DNA of 64,000 nucleotides, taken from assembly GCA_913061475.1 (NCBI GenBank), contig CAJXUN010000014.1, forward strand, positions 23,169 to 87,168, given 5' to 3'. The position numbers and the translations under genes were made by a program. The notes beneath the pieces were generated by a model that was not told the DNA's origin, did not search any database, and saw only the letters and a list, made by a program, of their open reading frames with translations. Below, piece by piece: positions 46,834 to 57,628 of the stretch (the first letter of the stretch is position 1; each line of letters begins with the position of its first letter). The DNA is from an uncultured Colwellia sp. (GTDB lineage Bacteria; Pseudomonadota; Gammaproteobacteria; Enterobacterales; Alteromonadaceae).

Positions 46834-47319
46834 ATGATAAAAGTTAAATTAGCTATAATATTTGTATATGTCATTAGTGTTTTTTTCACTAGCTTTAGTA
46901 TTGCGCATGAGACTAAATCTAGTTCAGTAGAGCAACCGTCAAGGTTTATCGGTATTCAGTCTGCGCCTGGGCAGGTGGTTAGACAATTTCATCAGGCATT
47001 GAAAGCCGGAGATAAAATAACAGCGAGAAAATTATTAGCAGATGACGTGTTGATTTTTGAAGGTGGTGGCGTTGAGCGCTCAGCCGATGAATATGCCCAT
47101 CACCATATGTTATCAGATATGAAATATCTAGCTGCCATAGACAGCGAGTTACTAGAGCATAATGTTAAAGTTATGGCTAATAGTGCGGTTTCAATGTCGC
47201 GTAGTAAAACGACCGGCACATACAAAAACAAAGCGCTAAATTATCAAGCTATGGAAACTATAGTGCTAGAAAAGCAACTCGATGAATGGAAAATAGTACG
47301 TATTCATTGGTCAAACTAA
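46834..47319 (+). CDS. Exported NTF2/SnoaL-like protein
   Basis: The start is ATG 46834 (MIKVKLAIIFVYVISVFFTSF), preceded by AGGAAGA; the track start is a TTG 13 codons earlier. After the signal peptide the 162-residue product shows an NTF2-like fold: VRQFHQALKAGDKITARKLLADDVLIFEGGGVERSADEY and a final DEWKIVRIHWSN. Ligand or activity is unknown. It follows the reductase by 110 bp and often appears in metal-resistance loci, so a periplasmic accessory role is plausible. Confidence 0.75.
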   Translation: MIKVKLAIIFVYVISVFFTSFSIAHETKSSSVEQPSRFIGIQSAPGQVVRQFHQALKAGDKITARKLLADDVLIFEGGGVERSADEYAHHHMLSDMKYLAAIDSELLEHNVKVMANSAVSMSRSKTTGTYKNKALNYQAMETIVLEKQLDEWKIVRIHWSN

Positions 47320-47414
47320 ACAATAAGTCATTAACTTCCCTTTGTTGTTGGTTAACGTTTATTGCTAAAAATCATCATTAAAACACGGCTTAAAATTCAA
47401 TTTACGATAATCAC

Positions 47415-47445
47415 TTGACCTGTGTCTAGCACACAGGTGTAAGCT
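47415..47445 (+). promoter_or_regulatory. MerR-type promoter and operator for merR-copA
   Basis: TTGACC (47415-47420) and TAAGCT (47440-47445) are separated by 19 bp, the over-long spacer that MerR-family activators remodel. The spacer holds a perfect dyad ACCTGTGT-CTAGC-ACACAGGT (47418-47438). The ACC...GGT ends match CueR-type operators. Confidence 0.9.
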
Positions 47446-47494
47446 AGTTGTAGATTGTTTAATAACCTTTTTTTTGTGAGTGAGGACTTATGTC

Positions 47495-47932
47495 ATGAGA
47501 GTAACCGAATTAGCTAATACGATGAATACCACGCCTGATACGGTGCGTTATTACACCCGTATTGGACTTATTTCGCCAATGAAAAATCTTGACAATGGCT
47601 ACAAAACTTATAACAAAGCAGTACAGCAAAGGCTTAAATTTATTTTAAGTGCGCGGCAACTGGGCTTTGCGGTGGATGAAATTAAAGAGATCTTATCCGA
47701 AGCGGATAAAGGCCATACGGCATGTCCTTTAGTCAGGGAGATTGTCGAACATCGTTTGGCTGAAACAGAAAAGCAATTTCAGGCGGCGTTGCTATTAAGA
47801 GAGAAACTAAGAAAAGCGGTCAGTGATTGGCAGCGTAAACCTGATAAGGCTCCGTCTGGTCATATGATATGCCACCTTATTGAAGGGGAAGTCGTTGATG
47901 TTATTGACACTGCAGGAGAGCGAGATGAGTAA
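47495..47932 (+). CDS. MerR-family metal-responsive regulator (CueR/ZntR group)
   Basis: The start is taken at ATG 47495 ([10 protein letters not shown]), with GTGAGG upstream. The 145-residue product has a MerR winged helix ([16 protein letters not shown]), a dimer helix and possible metal ligands at Cys77 (GHTACPLV) and Cys126-His127 (GHMICHLIE). That pattern is not the CxxxxxxxC loop of E. coli CueR and looks between ZntR and PbrR types. Gene order with copA and the CueR-like operator still favour copper. It overlaps copA by 8 bp. Confidence 0.87.
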   Translation: MRVTELANTMNTTPDTVRYYTRIGLISPMKNLDNGYKTYNKAVQQRLKFILSARQLGFAVDEIKEILSEADKGHTACPLVREIVEHRLAETEKQFQAALLLREKLRKAVSDWQRKPDKAPSGHMICHLIEGEVVDVIDTAGERDE

Positions 47933-50201
47933 ATTATCAGAAAATACTATTCAGACTGCTAGCCAAGAGTTGATTATTGACGGTGCAAGTTGTGCAAGCT
48001 GTGTTGGCAAAATTGAAAAAGCGTTACGGGCAGTCGCCGGCGTTGAAAGTGCCGCAATGAATTTTGCTTTAAGAACGGCACAGGTAACTGGTGATGTTGA
48101 GGCCGATAGCCTTATTAAGGCGGTTGAATCTATTGGTTACAATGCAAAAAGCACCAATGAAGCCAGTGATGATGAGCTGTTAGATGAGAAAGAAATCGCC
48201 GATGAAAAATACTACTCATCACTATTAAAGCAAATGTGGCTTGCGCTAGGTCTTGGTATCCCGCTGATGATTTATAGTTTGGCCGGTGGCCCGATGACCG
48301 TTGACACCACGTTAGAGCGAATAGTTTGGTTATTTATTGGCATGCTGTGCCTTGGTATTATGTACTTTGCCGGTAAACATTTTTACCTCGGTGCTTGGAA
48401 ATCTTTTATCAATCATAGCGCCAATATGGATACCTTAATTGCCTTAGGAACTGGCACTGCTTGGATTTATTCAATGATTGTAGTGCTCTTTCCGCTAGCG
48501 TTACCTGAAATGGCACGGCATGTATATTTTGAAGCCACAGCAATGATTATCGGCCTGATTAATTTAGGCTTAGCGTTAGAAGTGAAAGCGAGAGGGCGAA
48601 CCAGTGAAGCGATTAAACGCTTACTTGGATTGCAAGCAAAAACAGCGCGGGTCGTTCGTGTTATTGACGGCAAAGAACAAGAAATTGATATCGCGATTGC
48701 CGACGTGAGCCTTAACGATATCGTTCGCGTTCGCCCGGGTGAAAAAATCTCGGTAGATGGCATTGTTGTGCAGGGGTGCACCTCGATTGATGAGTCGATG
48801 TTGACCGGTGAACCTATGCCGGTGGAAAAAAGTGCAAACGACGAAGTCGTGGCTGGCACATTAAATAAGTCAGGTTCAATTTTATTTAAAGCAACGCGTG
48901 TTGGCAAAGACACCGCTTTAGCACACATTATCAATATGGTGAAAAGAGCGCAAAACTCTAAGCCACCGATAGGTCGTTTAGCTGATGTTATCTCCGGCTA
49001 TTTTGTTCCGGTTATCATGATTACTGCTATTGTCAGTGCACTCGCTTGGCTCAATTTTGGTCCTGATCCCGCACTTGCATTTGCCGTGGTTTCTGCCACC
49101 ACAGTGTTGATTATTGCTTGCCCTTGTGCCTTGGGTTTAGCAACACCAATGTCAGTGATGGTGGGGGTTGGTAAAGCAGCTGAAGCTGGGGTGTTAATTC
49201 GCAATGGTGAAGCACTACAAAGTGCATCGAAAATTACCGCCATGGTCTTGGATAAAACCGGCACCATCACAGCGGGGGCACCAAGTATCACTGATATAAT
49301 TATTACCGATAAAGCTTATAGCGAAAATGATCTTTTAACGCTAGCCGCTAGTATTGAAAGTGGCTCAGAACATCCGTTGGCAGAGGCCATTGTTGATTCT
49401 GCTCTTGAGCAAGGTATAGCGCTTGAAAGCGTGAGTGATTTTCATGCCATTACCGGACAAGGTGTGCAAGCTACTATCAAGGGGCAGCAATTGCTTTTTG
49501 GTAATCAAAAATTAATGTTGAGTAACAAGGTTGCACTCAATGATTCGGTTGCCAAGGCACAACAACTAGCTGATGAAGCCAAAACGCCAATGTATCTGGC
49601 AATTGATAAGAAATTAGCTGCCATTATCGCGGTCTCAGATGCTATCAAAGAAGACTCGGTTTCAGCCATCAAAAGATTGCAAGCCAACGGTATTCGCGTG
49701 GTTATGTTGACCGGTGATAATAGTGCAACAGCACATGCAGTGGCTAAAAAAGTTGGCATTAATGAGGTATTTGCTGATGTTATGCCCCAAGACAAAGCGA
49801 ATAAAGTGGCTGAATTGCAAGCACAAGGAGAAATTGTTGGCATGACCGGAGATGGCATCAATGATGCGCCAGCACTGGCTTTAGCGAATGTCGGTTTTGC
49901 GATTGGCACAGGAACCGATGTCGCGATTGAAAGTGCTGATATTACCCTGATGCGAGGTTCATTGCATGGGCTGGCTGATGCGATTGCAATTAGTAAAGCG
50001 ACGTTACGCAATATTAAACAAAACCTCTTTGGTGCTTTTATTTATAACGTGGCCGGAGTGCCGTTCGCTGCCGGTGTACTTTATCCATTTTTTGGACTCT
50101 TGCTAAACCCGGTAATTGCCGGAGCGGCAATGGCATTTTCGTCATTAACCGTCGTGAGTAATGCCAATCGCTTAAGATTATTCAAGCCGAAAGAGCATTA
50201 G
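47925..50201 (+). CDS. copA: Copper-translocating P1B-type ATPase CopA
   Basis: The start is ATG 47925, within the end of merR, with CAGGAGAGCG just before it. The 758-residue ATPase has one N-terminal HMA domain ([15 protein letters not shown]), eight expected membrane segments, the metal-path motif [12 protein letters not shown], the phosphorylation loop DKTGTIT, TGE in the actuator domain ([11 protein letters not shown]) and [16 protein letters not shown] with HMA marks Cu(I) export from the cytoplasm. It passes copper to the periplasm, where the Cus-like pump can take over. Confidence 0.95.
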   Translation: MSKLSENTIQTASQELIIDGASCASCVGKIEKALRAVAGVESAAMNFALRTAQVTGDVEADSLIKAVESIGYNAKSTNEASDDELLDEKEIADEKYYSSLLKQMWLALGLGIPLMIYSLAGGPMTVDTTLERIVWLFIGMLCLGIMYFAGKHFYLGAWKSFINHSANMDTLIALGTGTAWIYSMIVVLFPLALPEMARHVYFEATAMIIGLINLGLALEVKARGRTSEAIKRLLGLQAKTARVVRVIDGKEQEIDIAIADVSLNDIVRVRPGEKISVDGIVVQGCTSIDESMLTGEPMPVEKSANDEVVAGTLNKSGSILFKATRVGKDTALAHIINMVKRAQNSKPPIGRLADVISGYFVPVIMITAIVSALAWLNFGPDPALAFAVVSATTVLIIACPCALGLATPMSVMVGVGKAAEAGVLIRNGEALQSASKITAMVLDKTGTITAGAPSITDIIITDKAYSENDLLTLAASIESGSEHPLAEAIVDSALEQGIALESVSDFHAITGQGVQATIKGQQLLFGNQKLMLSNKVALNDSVAKAQQLADEAKTPMYLAIDKKLAAIIAVSDAIKEDSVSAIKRLQANGIRVVMLTGDNSATAHAVAKKVGINEVFADVMPQDKANKVAELQAQGEIVGMTGDGINDAPALALANVGFAIGTGTDVAIESADITLMRGSLHGLADAIAISKATLRNIKQNLFGAFIYNVAGVPFAAGVLYPFFGLLLNPVIAGAAMAFSSLTVVSNANRLRLFKPKEH

Positions 50202-50238
50202 CATTACGTTTAAGTAATAGCAAAGAGGAGAATTTGAA

Positions 50239-50595
50239 ATGATGATAATTAATTTAATGGGTTTGCTACTTATCGCACTCATTGTCTGGTGGTTCTGGTT
50301 ATATAAACCGAGCAATGTGGTTGATGCTAGCGCAGAAAACATCACCATTGTTGTGAATAATGGTGTCTACCAACCATCAAGAATAAAAGTAGCGCTAGGC
50401 AAGAAAACGACATTACAGTTTTTGCGTAAAGATGCGAGTTCTTGTGCCGCTACCGTATTGTTTCCTGATTTTGACATTAGCGAAGAGCTGCCGCTAGAGG
50501 CCACTAAATCAGTATTGCTGCCAGCTATGTCAGCGGGAGAATACCTATTTCATTGTCCAATGAAAATGTATACTGGTACCTTAGTTGTTGAATAA
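50239..50595 (+). CDS. Membrane-anchored cupredoxin-like protein
   Basis: The 118-residue product has one N-terminal membrane anchor (LMGLLLIALIVWWFWLY) and a cupredoxin_1-type domain: ENITIVVNNGVYQPSRIKV, TLQFLRKDASSCAATVLFPDF and EYLFHCPMKMYTGTLVV. Cys, His, Cys and Met residues in the last segments could form a copper site. It follows copA by 37 bp in the same direction and may accept copper from it in the periplasm. Confidence 0.85.
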   Translation: MMIINLMGLLLIALIVWWFWLYKPSNVVDASAENITIVVNNGVYQPSRIKVALGKKTTLQFLRKDASSCAATVLFPDFDISEELPLEATKSVLLPAMSAGEYLFHCPMKMYTGTLVVE

Positions 50596-50902
50596 AATGT
50601 TTAGTTTGGCGTTGAACTACACCTGTTTCTAACATTTTTACTGCGGTGGTGTCATGGCAAGAGCAGAAAACTGCTCGTAATTAACAGAGAAATAAATCGG
50701 CTTTATGGCGCCTAATTGACAATAAAGAGTAAAATAACGAGTAAAGCCTAATGATGTGATAAATCGAATAATTATCACAAACTAAGTTTACTCATTCTTA
50801 CCAACATCCCCTAGTGTTTGCTATTTATCGCTGCCTAGCATATTTTAGCAAATAATTATCGACCGTATTAAACGGACAGTACTTTTCTTCAGGACAATTA
50901 TT
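50596..50902. other. 307-bp intergenic region
   Basis: AAAATGTT (50594-50601) and AACATTTT (50631-50638) form a loose hairpin followed by TA, a possible weak terminator for the copA operon. Nothing else is visible. Confidence 0.4.
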
Positions 50903-51187
50903 ATGAATTTAGATAAATCGACCAAGCGTATCGCAAAGAAAGTGAAAAATGGTTTTCAGGGCTATCCGCAAATTACCTTAGCTTATTTCGGTAAATCGGA
51001 AAGCTGTGCGACCGAGGTAGTGGTGAGTTTTATTTTCGAAGAGGGGGCGAGTGTCCAAGAAGAAAAATTTTCCAGTAGCAGCGATGTCAGAAAAGATGAA
51101 ACCATTCAAACCACATTAGTAAAAATTATTGAGCGGGCAGATGCTAAAACCGTAGTAGAAATTGCCGGTGTTAGCGTTATTAAATAA
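50903..51187 (+). CDS. Unrecognised small soluble protein
   Basis: The 94-residue protein has no signal or membrane segment. It reads as two strands and a helix (PQITLAYFGKSESCATEVVVSFIFEEGA, then IQTTLVKIIERADAKTVVEI). TTCAGGA provides a ribosome-binding site before ATG 50903. I recognise no family. It stands between the copper cluster and a VOC gene. Confidence 0.6.
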   Translation: MNLDKSTKRIAKKVKNGFQGYPQITLAYFGKSESCATEVVVSFIFEEGASVQEEKFSSSSDVRKDETIQTTLVKIIERADAKTVVEIAGVSVIK

Positions 51188-51292
51188 TACTATAGGTAAA
51201 AAGGGCAACGCTGACTATGTTGTTCGGTCAAAATTACGTTGGTTTTAATAATCATTTGTTGTGCGTTCACCGTGCTTATAAAAGGACTTATT

Positions 51293-51673
51293 TTGAATAA
51301 GCCATTTCATTTATCTTTTGTTGTGCCTGACTTACGTTTGACTCAAGCATTTTATATTAATATTTTAGACTGTAAAAAAGGTCGCGATACTGGGCAATGG
51401 CTAGACATAATTTTCTTTGGCCATCAGCTCACATTACATCAAGAAAGTACAACCATGGCGGCACAAGCGATTGACCATTTCGGTGTCATCCTAAATCAAA
51501 GAGAATGGTTATCACTCATAACAAAGCTCAAGACTGCCAATATAGCGTTTGAACTGGAGCCAAGTGAAAAGCTTAACGACGATAATAGCCAAGCGGGTAA
51601 GTTTGCGGTAAAAGATCCTGCTAATAATTTACTTGAGTTTAAATTCTATCAACCCGCATCGATAAATAGCTGA
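51293..51673 (+). CDS. VOC/glyoxalase-superfamily protein
   Basis: I place the start at TTG 51293 (reading LNKPFHLSFVVPDLRLTQAFY), because AAAGGA lies 7 nt before it and VOC proteins begin right at this strand. The 126-residue product has the two beta-alpha-beta-beta-beta units: SFVVPDLRLTQAFYINILDCKKGRD and HFGVILNQREWLSLI...AVKDPANNLLEFKFY. The last motif is typical of dioxygenase/glyoxalase-like VOC proteins. The substrate is not predictable. Confidence 0.8.
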   Translation: MNKPFHLSFVVPDLRLTQAFYINILDCKKGRDTGQWLDIIFFGHQLTLHQESTTMAAQAIDHFGVILNQREWLSLITKLKTANIAFELEPSEKLNDDNSQAGKFAVKDPANNLLEFKFYQPASINS

Positions 51674-51785
51674 TATTATCTAAGCTGAACTTGGTTTTAG
51701 CAGCAGTGACGCTGCTAGGCAATTCGAAAATATCTCTAATTAAATTATTAACACGATAATATTAGATAACCTGAGTTCAGACTAT

Positions 51786-53666
51786 CTAAACAATAAACTT
51801 TTCAAGCAGTAATTGCTGTTGGTTAACTTCATCAACAAGCGTTTCGTTGTTGCGTACTTGTTCGAGAGAAAAATCACCCACTTGCAGACTAATATCATTA
51901 ATATGAGTGGTGTTTTTGTTAATTTCTTCGATCACCACGCTTTGTTCTTCGATGGCAGCGGCAATTTGGATGTTCCGGTCCATAATGTCTTTCACGGCAC
52001 TAGAAATATCTTCTAACGCTTGATTGGCTATTTGTGTATTGCCGACACAAGCGTCCGCTTTATCACGGCTTGCGTTCATCGATACTTGCACTTGACTGGA
52101 GGATTGCTGAATTTGCTCAATCATGGTCTTAATTTCTGTCGTTGATTGCTGTGTGCGCGAAGCTAAAGTACGAACTTCATCAGCGACCACGGCGAAACCT
52201 CGCCCTTGTTCACCCGCTCTGGCGGCTTCAATCGCGGCATTTAGTGCCAGTAAGTTGGTTTGTTCGGCGACACTATTAATAACCGACAGGACTTGTTCAA
52301 TGTTATTGCTATACTCTGCCAGTTGATTCGATAACTCTTGCGAGGACGAGATAGCTTGTGAAAGTCCAACGACATCACTACTGGTTTTGTTAAATAGTGC
52401 TTTACCTTCTTCAGTACGTTCATTGACTGAGGAGATCGAGGTCGCAGCGTCTTGCGCACTCGAGGCGATATCCATTGACGTTTGGCTCATTTCATTCATT
52501 GCTGTGGCTAACCCCTCGACTAGCACGCCCTGTTCTTGTAACTGGACGCTTGATTCACTGGCAAGTTGTTTTGCGCTATTACTGTTATTAACCACGATAT
52601 CGGCTTTGTGTTTTATGTCTTTTATCAGTTGTTGCATACTGACTAAAAATTCGTTGAAATTTTCTGCTACTGCACCACATTCATCTTTATTGCTAATAGT
52701 TAAGCGTTGGGTTAAGTCACCACCACCTGAAGCAATTTCAGCTATGGCAGACTCTAGAGCACCCAATGGCAATAGTAACCTTTTCGCTAGTAGCCTTAAC
52801 AGAAATATACACAGTGCAATACCGATAAGAGAAAATAAAATATTTTGCTTGGTGAGATAAGTTAATGATTGATAAACCTTATCTTTTTCTAATAATACAC
52901 CTAGATACCAATCCATGCCAAACTCTTGCTTCATCGGATAAAAGTAGATGAGTTTATTGATACCTTCATGCTCTATTTCAAGCAGTTTAGTAGCGTTTTT
53001 TGGTGGTGTATTGTAAATAGCACCAGTGTTTTTTCCGTTTAATTGTGCGTTAGGGTGAGTAATGATATTGCCACTTTCGTCGGCGATAAAGGCAAGACCA
53101 GTATTATTAAAATTAATGGTGTTGACACTTTTAGCTATATTGTTCAGGCTGAGATCGCCCCCTAAAACCCCTTGAAAATTTCCATCACTATAAATAGGAC
53201 TTACCACGGATAGCAATAACTCGTTGGTGGCTGCATCGATGTAGGGTTTAGTAAATACAATATCCTTGCTTTTCTGCGCTAATTTGTACCAAGGGCGCTC
53301 TCGAAAGTCGACATTGGCCGGATTTACTCTATTTACATCATTGGATCGTAATTGACGTTCATTGGCTAACGTACCAAACATTAGAGAAAATTCTTGCTTT
53401 AAGGATGACAGCTCAATAGCGTTTTGAAAGCTCGCTGCTGAATAATTATTTTCAATAATATCTTTTACCACGTGTATTTGAGAGGCTTTGTTATTTAACC
53501 AATTACTGATGCTCTGAGTTAGCAAGGATGAGTTATCTTCGACATAAGCCTTAGTTTCTTTTTCTAGTGAATTACTGACCAATATATAACTGGATAGTGA
53601 AAGTAGAGAGAGGATGATAAATACGATGAGACCAGAAGCGACGGAAAATTTAGTTCTTATATTCAT
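51786..53666 (-). CDS. Methyl-accepting chemotaxis protein with dCache sensor
   Basis: The 626-residue receptor has an N-terminal membrane segment (9-31), a periplasmic dCache_1-type domain (about 35-275, with [13 protein letters not shown] and [13 protein letters not shown]), a second membrane segment (about 280-300), a HAMP linker and the cytoplasmic signalling hairpin with [32 protein letters not shown]. dCache receptors commonly bind amino acids or carboxylates. It is divergent from a porin/binding-protein pair, hinting at sensing and uptake of the same nutrient. Confidence 0.93.
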   Translation of the reverse strand: MNIRTKFSVASGLIVFIILSLLSLSSYILVSNSLEKETKAYVEDNSSLLTQSISNWLNNKASQIHVVKDIIENNYSAASFQNAIELSSLKQEFSLMFGTLANERQLRSNDVNRVNPANVDFRERPWYKLAQKSKDIVFTKPYIDAATNELLLSVVSPIYSDGNFQGVLGGDLSLNNIAKSVNTINFNNTGLAFIADESGNIITHPNAQLNGKNTGAIYNTPPKNATKLLEIEHEGINKLIYFYPMKQEFGMDWYLGVLLEKDKVYQSLTYLTKQNILFSLIGIALCIFLLRLLAKRLLLPLGALESAIAEIASGGGDLTQRLTISNKDECGAVAENFNEFLVSMQQLIKDIKHKADIVVNNSNSAKQLASESSVQLQEQGVLVEGLATAMNEMSQTSMDIASSAQDAATSISSVNERTEEGKALFNKTSSDVVGLSQAISSSQELSNQLAEYSNNIEQVLSVINSVAEQTNLLALNAAIEAARAGEQGRGFAVVADEVRTLASRTQQSTTEIKTMIEQIQQSSSQVQVSMNASRDKADACVGNTQIANQALEDISSAVKDIMDRNIQIAAAIEEQSVVIEEINKNTTHINDISLQVGDFSLEQVRNNETLVDEVNQQQLLLEKFIV

Positions 53667-53749
53667 ATTCTTGCCCGTACAATAAAATTTATATAACTAT
53701 ATTATATAGTCTACACTGAATAAAAAGTGTATGTTTAAAGTGATTTTTT

Positions 53750-54904
53750 ATGATAAAAATTAACGGTTTTACTTGTTCTTTTATATTATGTTTATCCATT
53801 GCTAGCTCTGCCTGCTGGGGGCAGGAAGAGATAACACTGGAAAAATTAAAATTACAGCTTGAGATTTTGCAAAAGAAAATTGTGCAACTTGAAAAGCAGC
53901 AAATGATGGCCACCGATTCCTTAGAACAGGCAACACAAATTCGAGAGGAAAAAGTCAGTAAAATAACCAGCCAAAAAATAGAAAACTCCCAAACGACTAA
54001 AATATACGGCACTGTTCGTCCAACATTTGGTTATATTGATGAATCAGAAAATTCTAAGGCTGATGTTAGAGATGCGCTTTCGCATGCAGGTGTTAAAGTC
54101 ACTAGTGAATTTGCTAAAAACTGGCGTGCGACGTTACATGGAGAATGGGGCATTGACCTCTCCAATAACGGTGATTTTGGTAAAGCTCGACAAGTCTATG
54201 TAGCGTTAGACAGTCCACTTGGACGTGTAGGTATCGGTAAGCAAAGGCCTGCACAATACCTTTTTATTGCTGAATATGTCGATATTTTTAACCATAGTAG
54301 CAGTCCTTTTGCCTATGACCCCGAAAGCTTGTTCTTTGTCGACAATTTACTGACTTATCAGGTTGAAAGCAATGGTTATACTTGGATAGCCGCAGCACAG
54401 TTTGACGGCGATAATGGCGATAATTATCGTGATTTACTTAATCTTGGTGTCAGTTATGATCACCAAGGTCTGCATGCTGCTTTTACTTATTTAACTCAGG
54501 ATGCTAACACCAATGGCAGCACTATTGGTGAGGATGAGACGTATGCGGCGGCATTCGCTTATGACTTTGAGAGTGGCTTGTATTTAGCACTAGGCTATCA
54601 AGATAAAGCATATCAAAGGATAAATGGCGACCGTGATCGAAATGGTCACACGCTAGACTTATCAGCGGCTTATTGGTTAAGTAAATCCTATCGTTTAAAA
54701 TTAGGTTATTTCGATTTTTCTGATGGTTTTGATGCTAGTAATAGTTATGATTTTAGTGGTTTTAACACCACACTAGAATGGCTACCCACACCATATTTAA
54801 GATTTCACCTCGAATATTTACAACGTGACTTTCAATATCTCACTGATTTCTCATCGATATCGATTGGCTTTCGTTATGATTTCTCTACGCAATGGGACTA
54901 TTAA
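53750..54904 (+). CDS. Gram-negative porin with N-terminal coiled coil
   Basis: The 384-residue protein has a signal peptide (cleavage near SSACWGQ), a coiled coil (LEKLKLQLEILQKKIVQLEKQQ, about 30-55) and a beta-barrel region starting KIYGTVRPTFGYID and closing with an aromatic C-terminal strand (RYDFSTQWDY). FGKARQVYVALDSPLGRVGIGKQ is a typical porin loop-3 region. The coiled coil is like that of DcaP-type trimeric porins. It overlaps the binding-protein gene by 13 bp. Confidence 0.85.
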   Translation: MIKINGFTCSFILCLSIASSACWGQEEITLEKLKLQLEILQKKIVQLEKQQMMATDSLEQATQIREEKVSKITSQKIENSQTTKIYGTVRPTFGYIDESENSKADVRDALSHAGVKVTSEFAKNWRATLHGEWGIDLSNNGDFGKARQVYVALDSPLGRVGIGKQRPAQYLFIAEYVDIFNHSSSPFAYDPESLFFVDNLLTYQVESNGYTWIAAAQFDGDNGDNYRDLLNLGVSYDHQGLHAAFTYLTQDANTNGSTIGEDETYAAAFAYDFESGLYLALGYQDKAYQRINGDRDRNGHTLDLSAAYWLSKSYRLKLGYFDFSDGFDASNSYDFSGFNTTLEWLPTPYLRFHLEYLQRDFQYLTDFSSISIGFRYDFSTQWDY

Positions 54905-55746
54905 CCGTGTTAGCTAACGTTATTTCATCCTGTCGTATTATAGGATTACTCGCGTGGTCATTGCTTTATTGTCAGGCGCTAAAAGCTAATGAAATCCATG
55001 AAGTGACCATACTAACCGATGATAGCTACCCGCCTTATTCCTATGTTGAAAATAGTCGTTTAAAAGGCATTTATGTTGATATGGTGCTTGCTGCCGCTGA
55101 CTTGATGAAAAATAAATATAAAATTAAGTTAATTGCGGTGCCGTGGCAACGAGCGCTGATGGAGGTCAAAGACGGACATGTACTTGGAATATTACCGCCA
55201 TATCAGCATATAACAGAGCGTGATTATATTTGGCCTTATTCGTTACCGCTAATGAGTGAAACCGTGGTGGCTTATTGTCATCAAGATATTAATATCTATG
55301 ATTACTTTAGTGAATCAACTGTGCAAGTAACAAAGCCTCTAAATGTTGGGGTTAACGCTGGTTACATGATTTTGGGTGAAAAAATAGCTGCTGCGCTCGC
55401 GGATAATAAAATGGTTGTTTGGGAGAATAAAAGTACTCGTTCGAATTTATTAAAATTACATTTAAAGCGCATAGATTGTTATGTCAACGATAGGTTTTCA
55501 ATTCAATCTGAACTAACAAAGCTAGGAAAACTGCGGGACTTAAATTTTGACGGCGTAGCTGAGTCGCTTGTGATTATGCGGCAAACCGCCCATATTGGTT
55601 ATACGGATAGTGACGCTCATGACTTTGCATTTAAAAGTGACTTTATTTATCGTATGGATTCGGCGTTAGCTCAGATGAAAGCCTCTGCACAGTATCAGGG
55701 ATTTATTAGCAAGTACTTGCCGCAGGTAAAGCCAAAAGTTAAATAA
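54892..55746 (+). CDS. Periplasmic solute-binding protein, SBP_bac_3-like
   Basis: The 284-residue protein has a signal peptide (LLAWSLLYCQALKA) and the bilobed binding fold: VTILTDDSYPPYSYVENSRLKGIYVDMV, VPWQRALMEVKDGHVLGILPPY, then the hinge and second lobe. It resembles amino-acid-type family 3 binding proteins, often encoded without ABC permeases in Alteromonadales. ATG 54892 lies inside the porin gene end. A role in chemotaxis or uptake with the neighbouring MCP and porin is inference. Confidence 0.85.
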   Translation: MGLLTVLANVISSCRIIGLLAWSLLYCQALKANEIHEVTILTDDSYPPYSYVENSRLKGIYVDMVLAAADLMKNKYKIKLIAVPWQRALMEVKDGHVLGILPPYQHITERDYIWPYSLPLMSETVVAYCHQDINIYDYFSESTVQVTKPLNVGVNAGYMILGEKIAAALADNKMVVWENKSTRSNLLKLHLKRIDCYVNDRFSIQSELTKLGKLRDLNFDGVAESLVIMRQTAHIGYTDSDAHDFAFKSDFIYRMDSALAQMKASAQYQGFISKYLPQVKPKVK

Positions 55747-55951
55747 GCCATTACGTTAGAAAGAACGTTAATTGAGAAATACTATTTAACAGCATAGATA
55801 ATAAGTATGTTGTCATGAGAACACGGTTACGAGTTAGTTCCCAAAATTGTCAGCGTTAACAAGAGTCATATTTACCCTAGTCTGGAGCTATTTTGCTGAC
55901 AAGTATGATAAAATGTCAATATCTTAATCTTTGTAGCTTTAGCCATATTTT

Positions 55952-57613
55952 ATGTCACTGAATAGTCATTGTTTTAGTTTCTTTGAGCATGATACAAGTC
56001 ACCTTGACTTGCCTCGTAAATTTACCTTCCCATTTTATTATCAACCCCAACCACTCGCTGTATTGGCCGTGGAACAGTTGCAGCAACAGCTCGAAATGCA
56101 AGCTGATGTTATTGGCAATGAAGATAATACTGGCAAGATGTTTGGCGTACTGGTGGTTAAAAATAGTCAGCAACAATTAGGCTATTTGGCTGCTTATTCA
56201 GGGCAACTTGACGATCATATTAGCGATATTAACTTTGTGCCTTTCGTATCTGATATGCAATTGCAAGATACTATTTTTTTAGCTGAAAATCGTATTATTA
56301 ACAATATTAACGCAGAAATTGAGCAATTAGAAAATAGCGAGCAGTTAAGCGCTATGAACTTTAAATTCAATCAGGCGAGCGAAACTTATCAGCAAAAACT
56401 ATTAACGCAGCAGAGCTTGATGATAACAAGTCGTCAAGACAGAAAGCAGCAGCGCAGTGCGGCTATTGAACAGCTTTCTGATACTGAATTTGAACAGTTG
56501 AAAATAGTATTATCAGGGCAAAGCATTCAGGAAAAAAAGCAACTGCAAGCGTTAAAATTACATTGGCAAGAAAAGCTCGAATTATTACAGCAAGACTTGC
56601 AGCAAGTGAACAATGAAATTGCCAAATTAAGGAAACAGCGTAAATCACGCTCGAGAAACTTGCAGAAAAAACTGTTTGCCCAATATCAGTTTCTCAATGC
56701 GAACGGTGAAACTAAAGATCTCAATGCTATTTTTGCTGAACTACCCGAACATACGCCACCTGCTGGCGCAGGAGATTGTGCGGCGCCAAAATTATTACAA
56801 TATGCTTATCAGCATGATTTAATGCCGATTGCTATGGCTGAGTTTTGGTGGGGCGCAGCGCCAAAATCAGCTATCAGACAGCACAAAAACTACTATCCTT
56901 CTTGCTACAGTAAATGTCAGCCAATTTTAGGGCATATGCTCAAAGGCTTAGATATTGATGATAACCCGCTGTTGATCAACCCAGCATTAGGCAAAGACTT
57001 AGTAATAGTGTATCAAGACGCTGATTTATTGGTGGTAAATAAGCCAGCAGAGTTTTTATCTGTACCCGGTAAAAATATTGAAGACTCGGTTTATTTGCGG
57101 ATTAAAACGCAATTCCCACACGCTTCAGGGCCGTTGCTTGTGCATCGTTTAGATATGTCGACATCTGGGCTGTTACTTATTGCGCTGAATAAAAGGGCGC
57201 ATAAAGCGCTGCAAAAACAGTTTATTGAGCGCACGATAGAAAAACGCTATGTCGCTTTAGTTACTGGAGACGTAGCTGGTGATAGCGGAGTGATAGACTT
57301 GCCACTGCGTTTAGATTTTGATGATAAACCACGGCAAATGGTGTGCTACCAACAAGGTAAGCAAGCGCTAACTACTTGGCAGGTGCTTGAGCGAAAAAAT
57401 AACACCACGCGTTTGTATCTATACCCTAAAACGGGCCGAACGCATCAGTTGCGGGTGCACTGTGCGCATAAGTTGGGCTTAAATATGCCGATTGTTGGCG
57501 ATGATCATTACGGCTTAAAAGCTGATAGGTTGCATTTGCATGCAGAATATTTATCGTTTAATCATCCTATTAGCCATCAAATAATAGAACTTGAAGTGCC
57601 AGCACCATTTTAA
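55952..57613 (+). CDS. RluA-family pseudouridine synthase with long N-terminal extension
   Basis: The C-terminal 220 residues are an RluA-type synthase: LVVNKPAEFLSVPGK, LLVHRLDMSTSGLLL with the catalytic Asp, ERTIEKRYVALV and KTGRTHQLRVHC. The first 330 residues include a coiled coil (about 110-245, Gln/Lys/Leu-rich) and a conserved-looking block EHTPPAGAGDCAAPKLLQYAY with Cys residues (YYPSCYSKCQPIL). Such long RluA relatives are found in gammaproteobacteria; the target RNA is not known to me. Confidence 0.88.
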   Translation: MSLNSHCFSFFEHDTSHLDLPRKFTFPFYYQPQPLAVLAVEQLQQQLEMQADVIGNEDNTGKMFGVLVVKNSQQQLGYLAAYSGQLDDHISDINFVPFVSDMQLQDTIFLAENRIINNINAEIEQLENSEQLSAMNFKFNQASETYQQKLLTQQSLMITSRQDRKQQRSAAIEQLSDTEFEQLKIVLSGQSIQEKKQLQALKLHWQEKLELLQQDLQQVNNEIAKLRKQRKSRSRNLQKKLFAQYQFLNANGETKDLNAIFAELPEHTPPAGAGDCAAPKLLQYAYQHDLMPIAMAEFWWGAAPKSAIRQHKNYYPSCYSKCQPILGHMLKGLDIDDNPLLINPALGKDLVIVYQDADLLVVNKPAEFLSVPGKNIEDSVYLRIKTQFPHASGPLLVHRLDMSTSGLLLIALNKRAHKALQKQFIERTIEKRYVALVTGDVAGDSGVIDLPLRLDFDDKPRQMVCYQQGKQALTTWQVLERKNNTTRLYLYPKTGRTHQLRVHCAHKLGLNMPIVGDDHYGLKADRLHLHAEYLSFNHPISHQIIELEVPAPF

Positions 57614-57628
57614 TGTTAATCACTGTTA

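Noticed and set aside
53689-54012. Minus-strand ORF of 107 residues over the porin start
   Set aside because: Overlaps the porin signal peptide and coiled coil on the other strand and shows no family signature.
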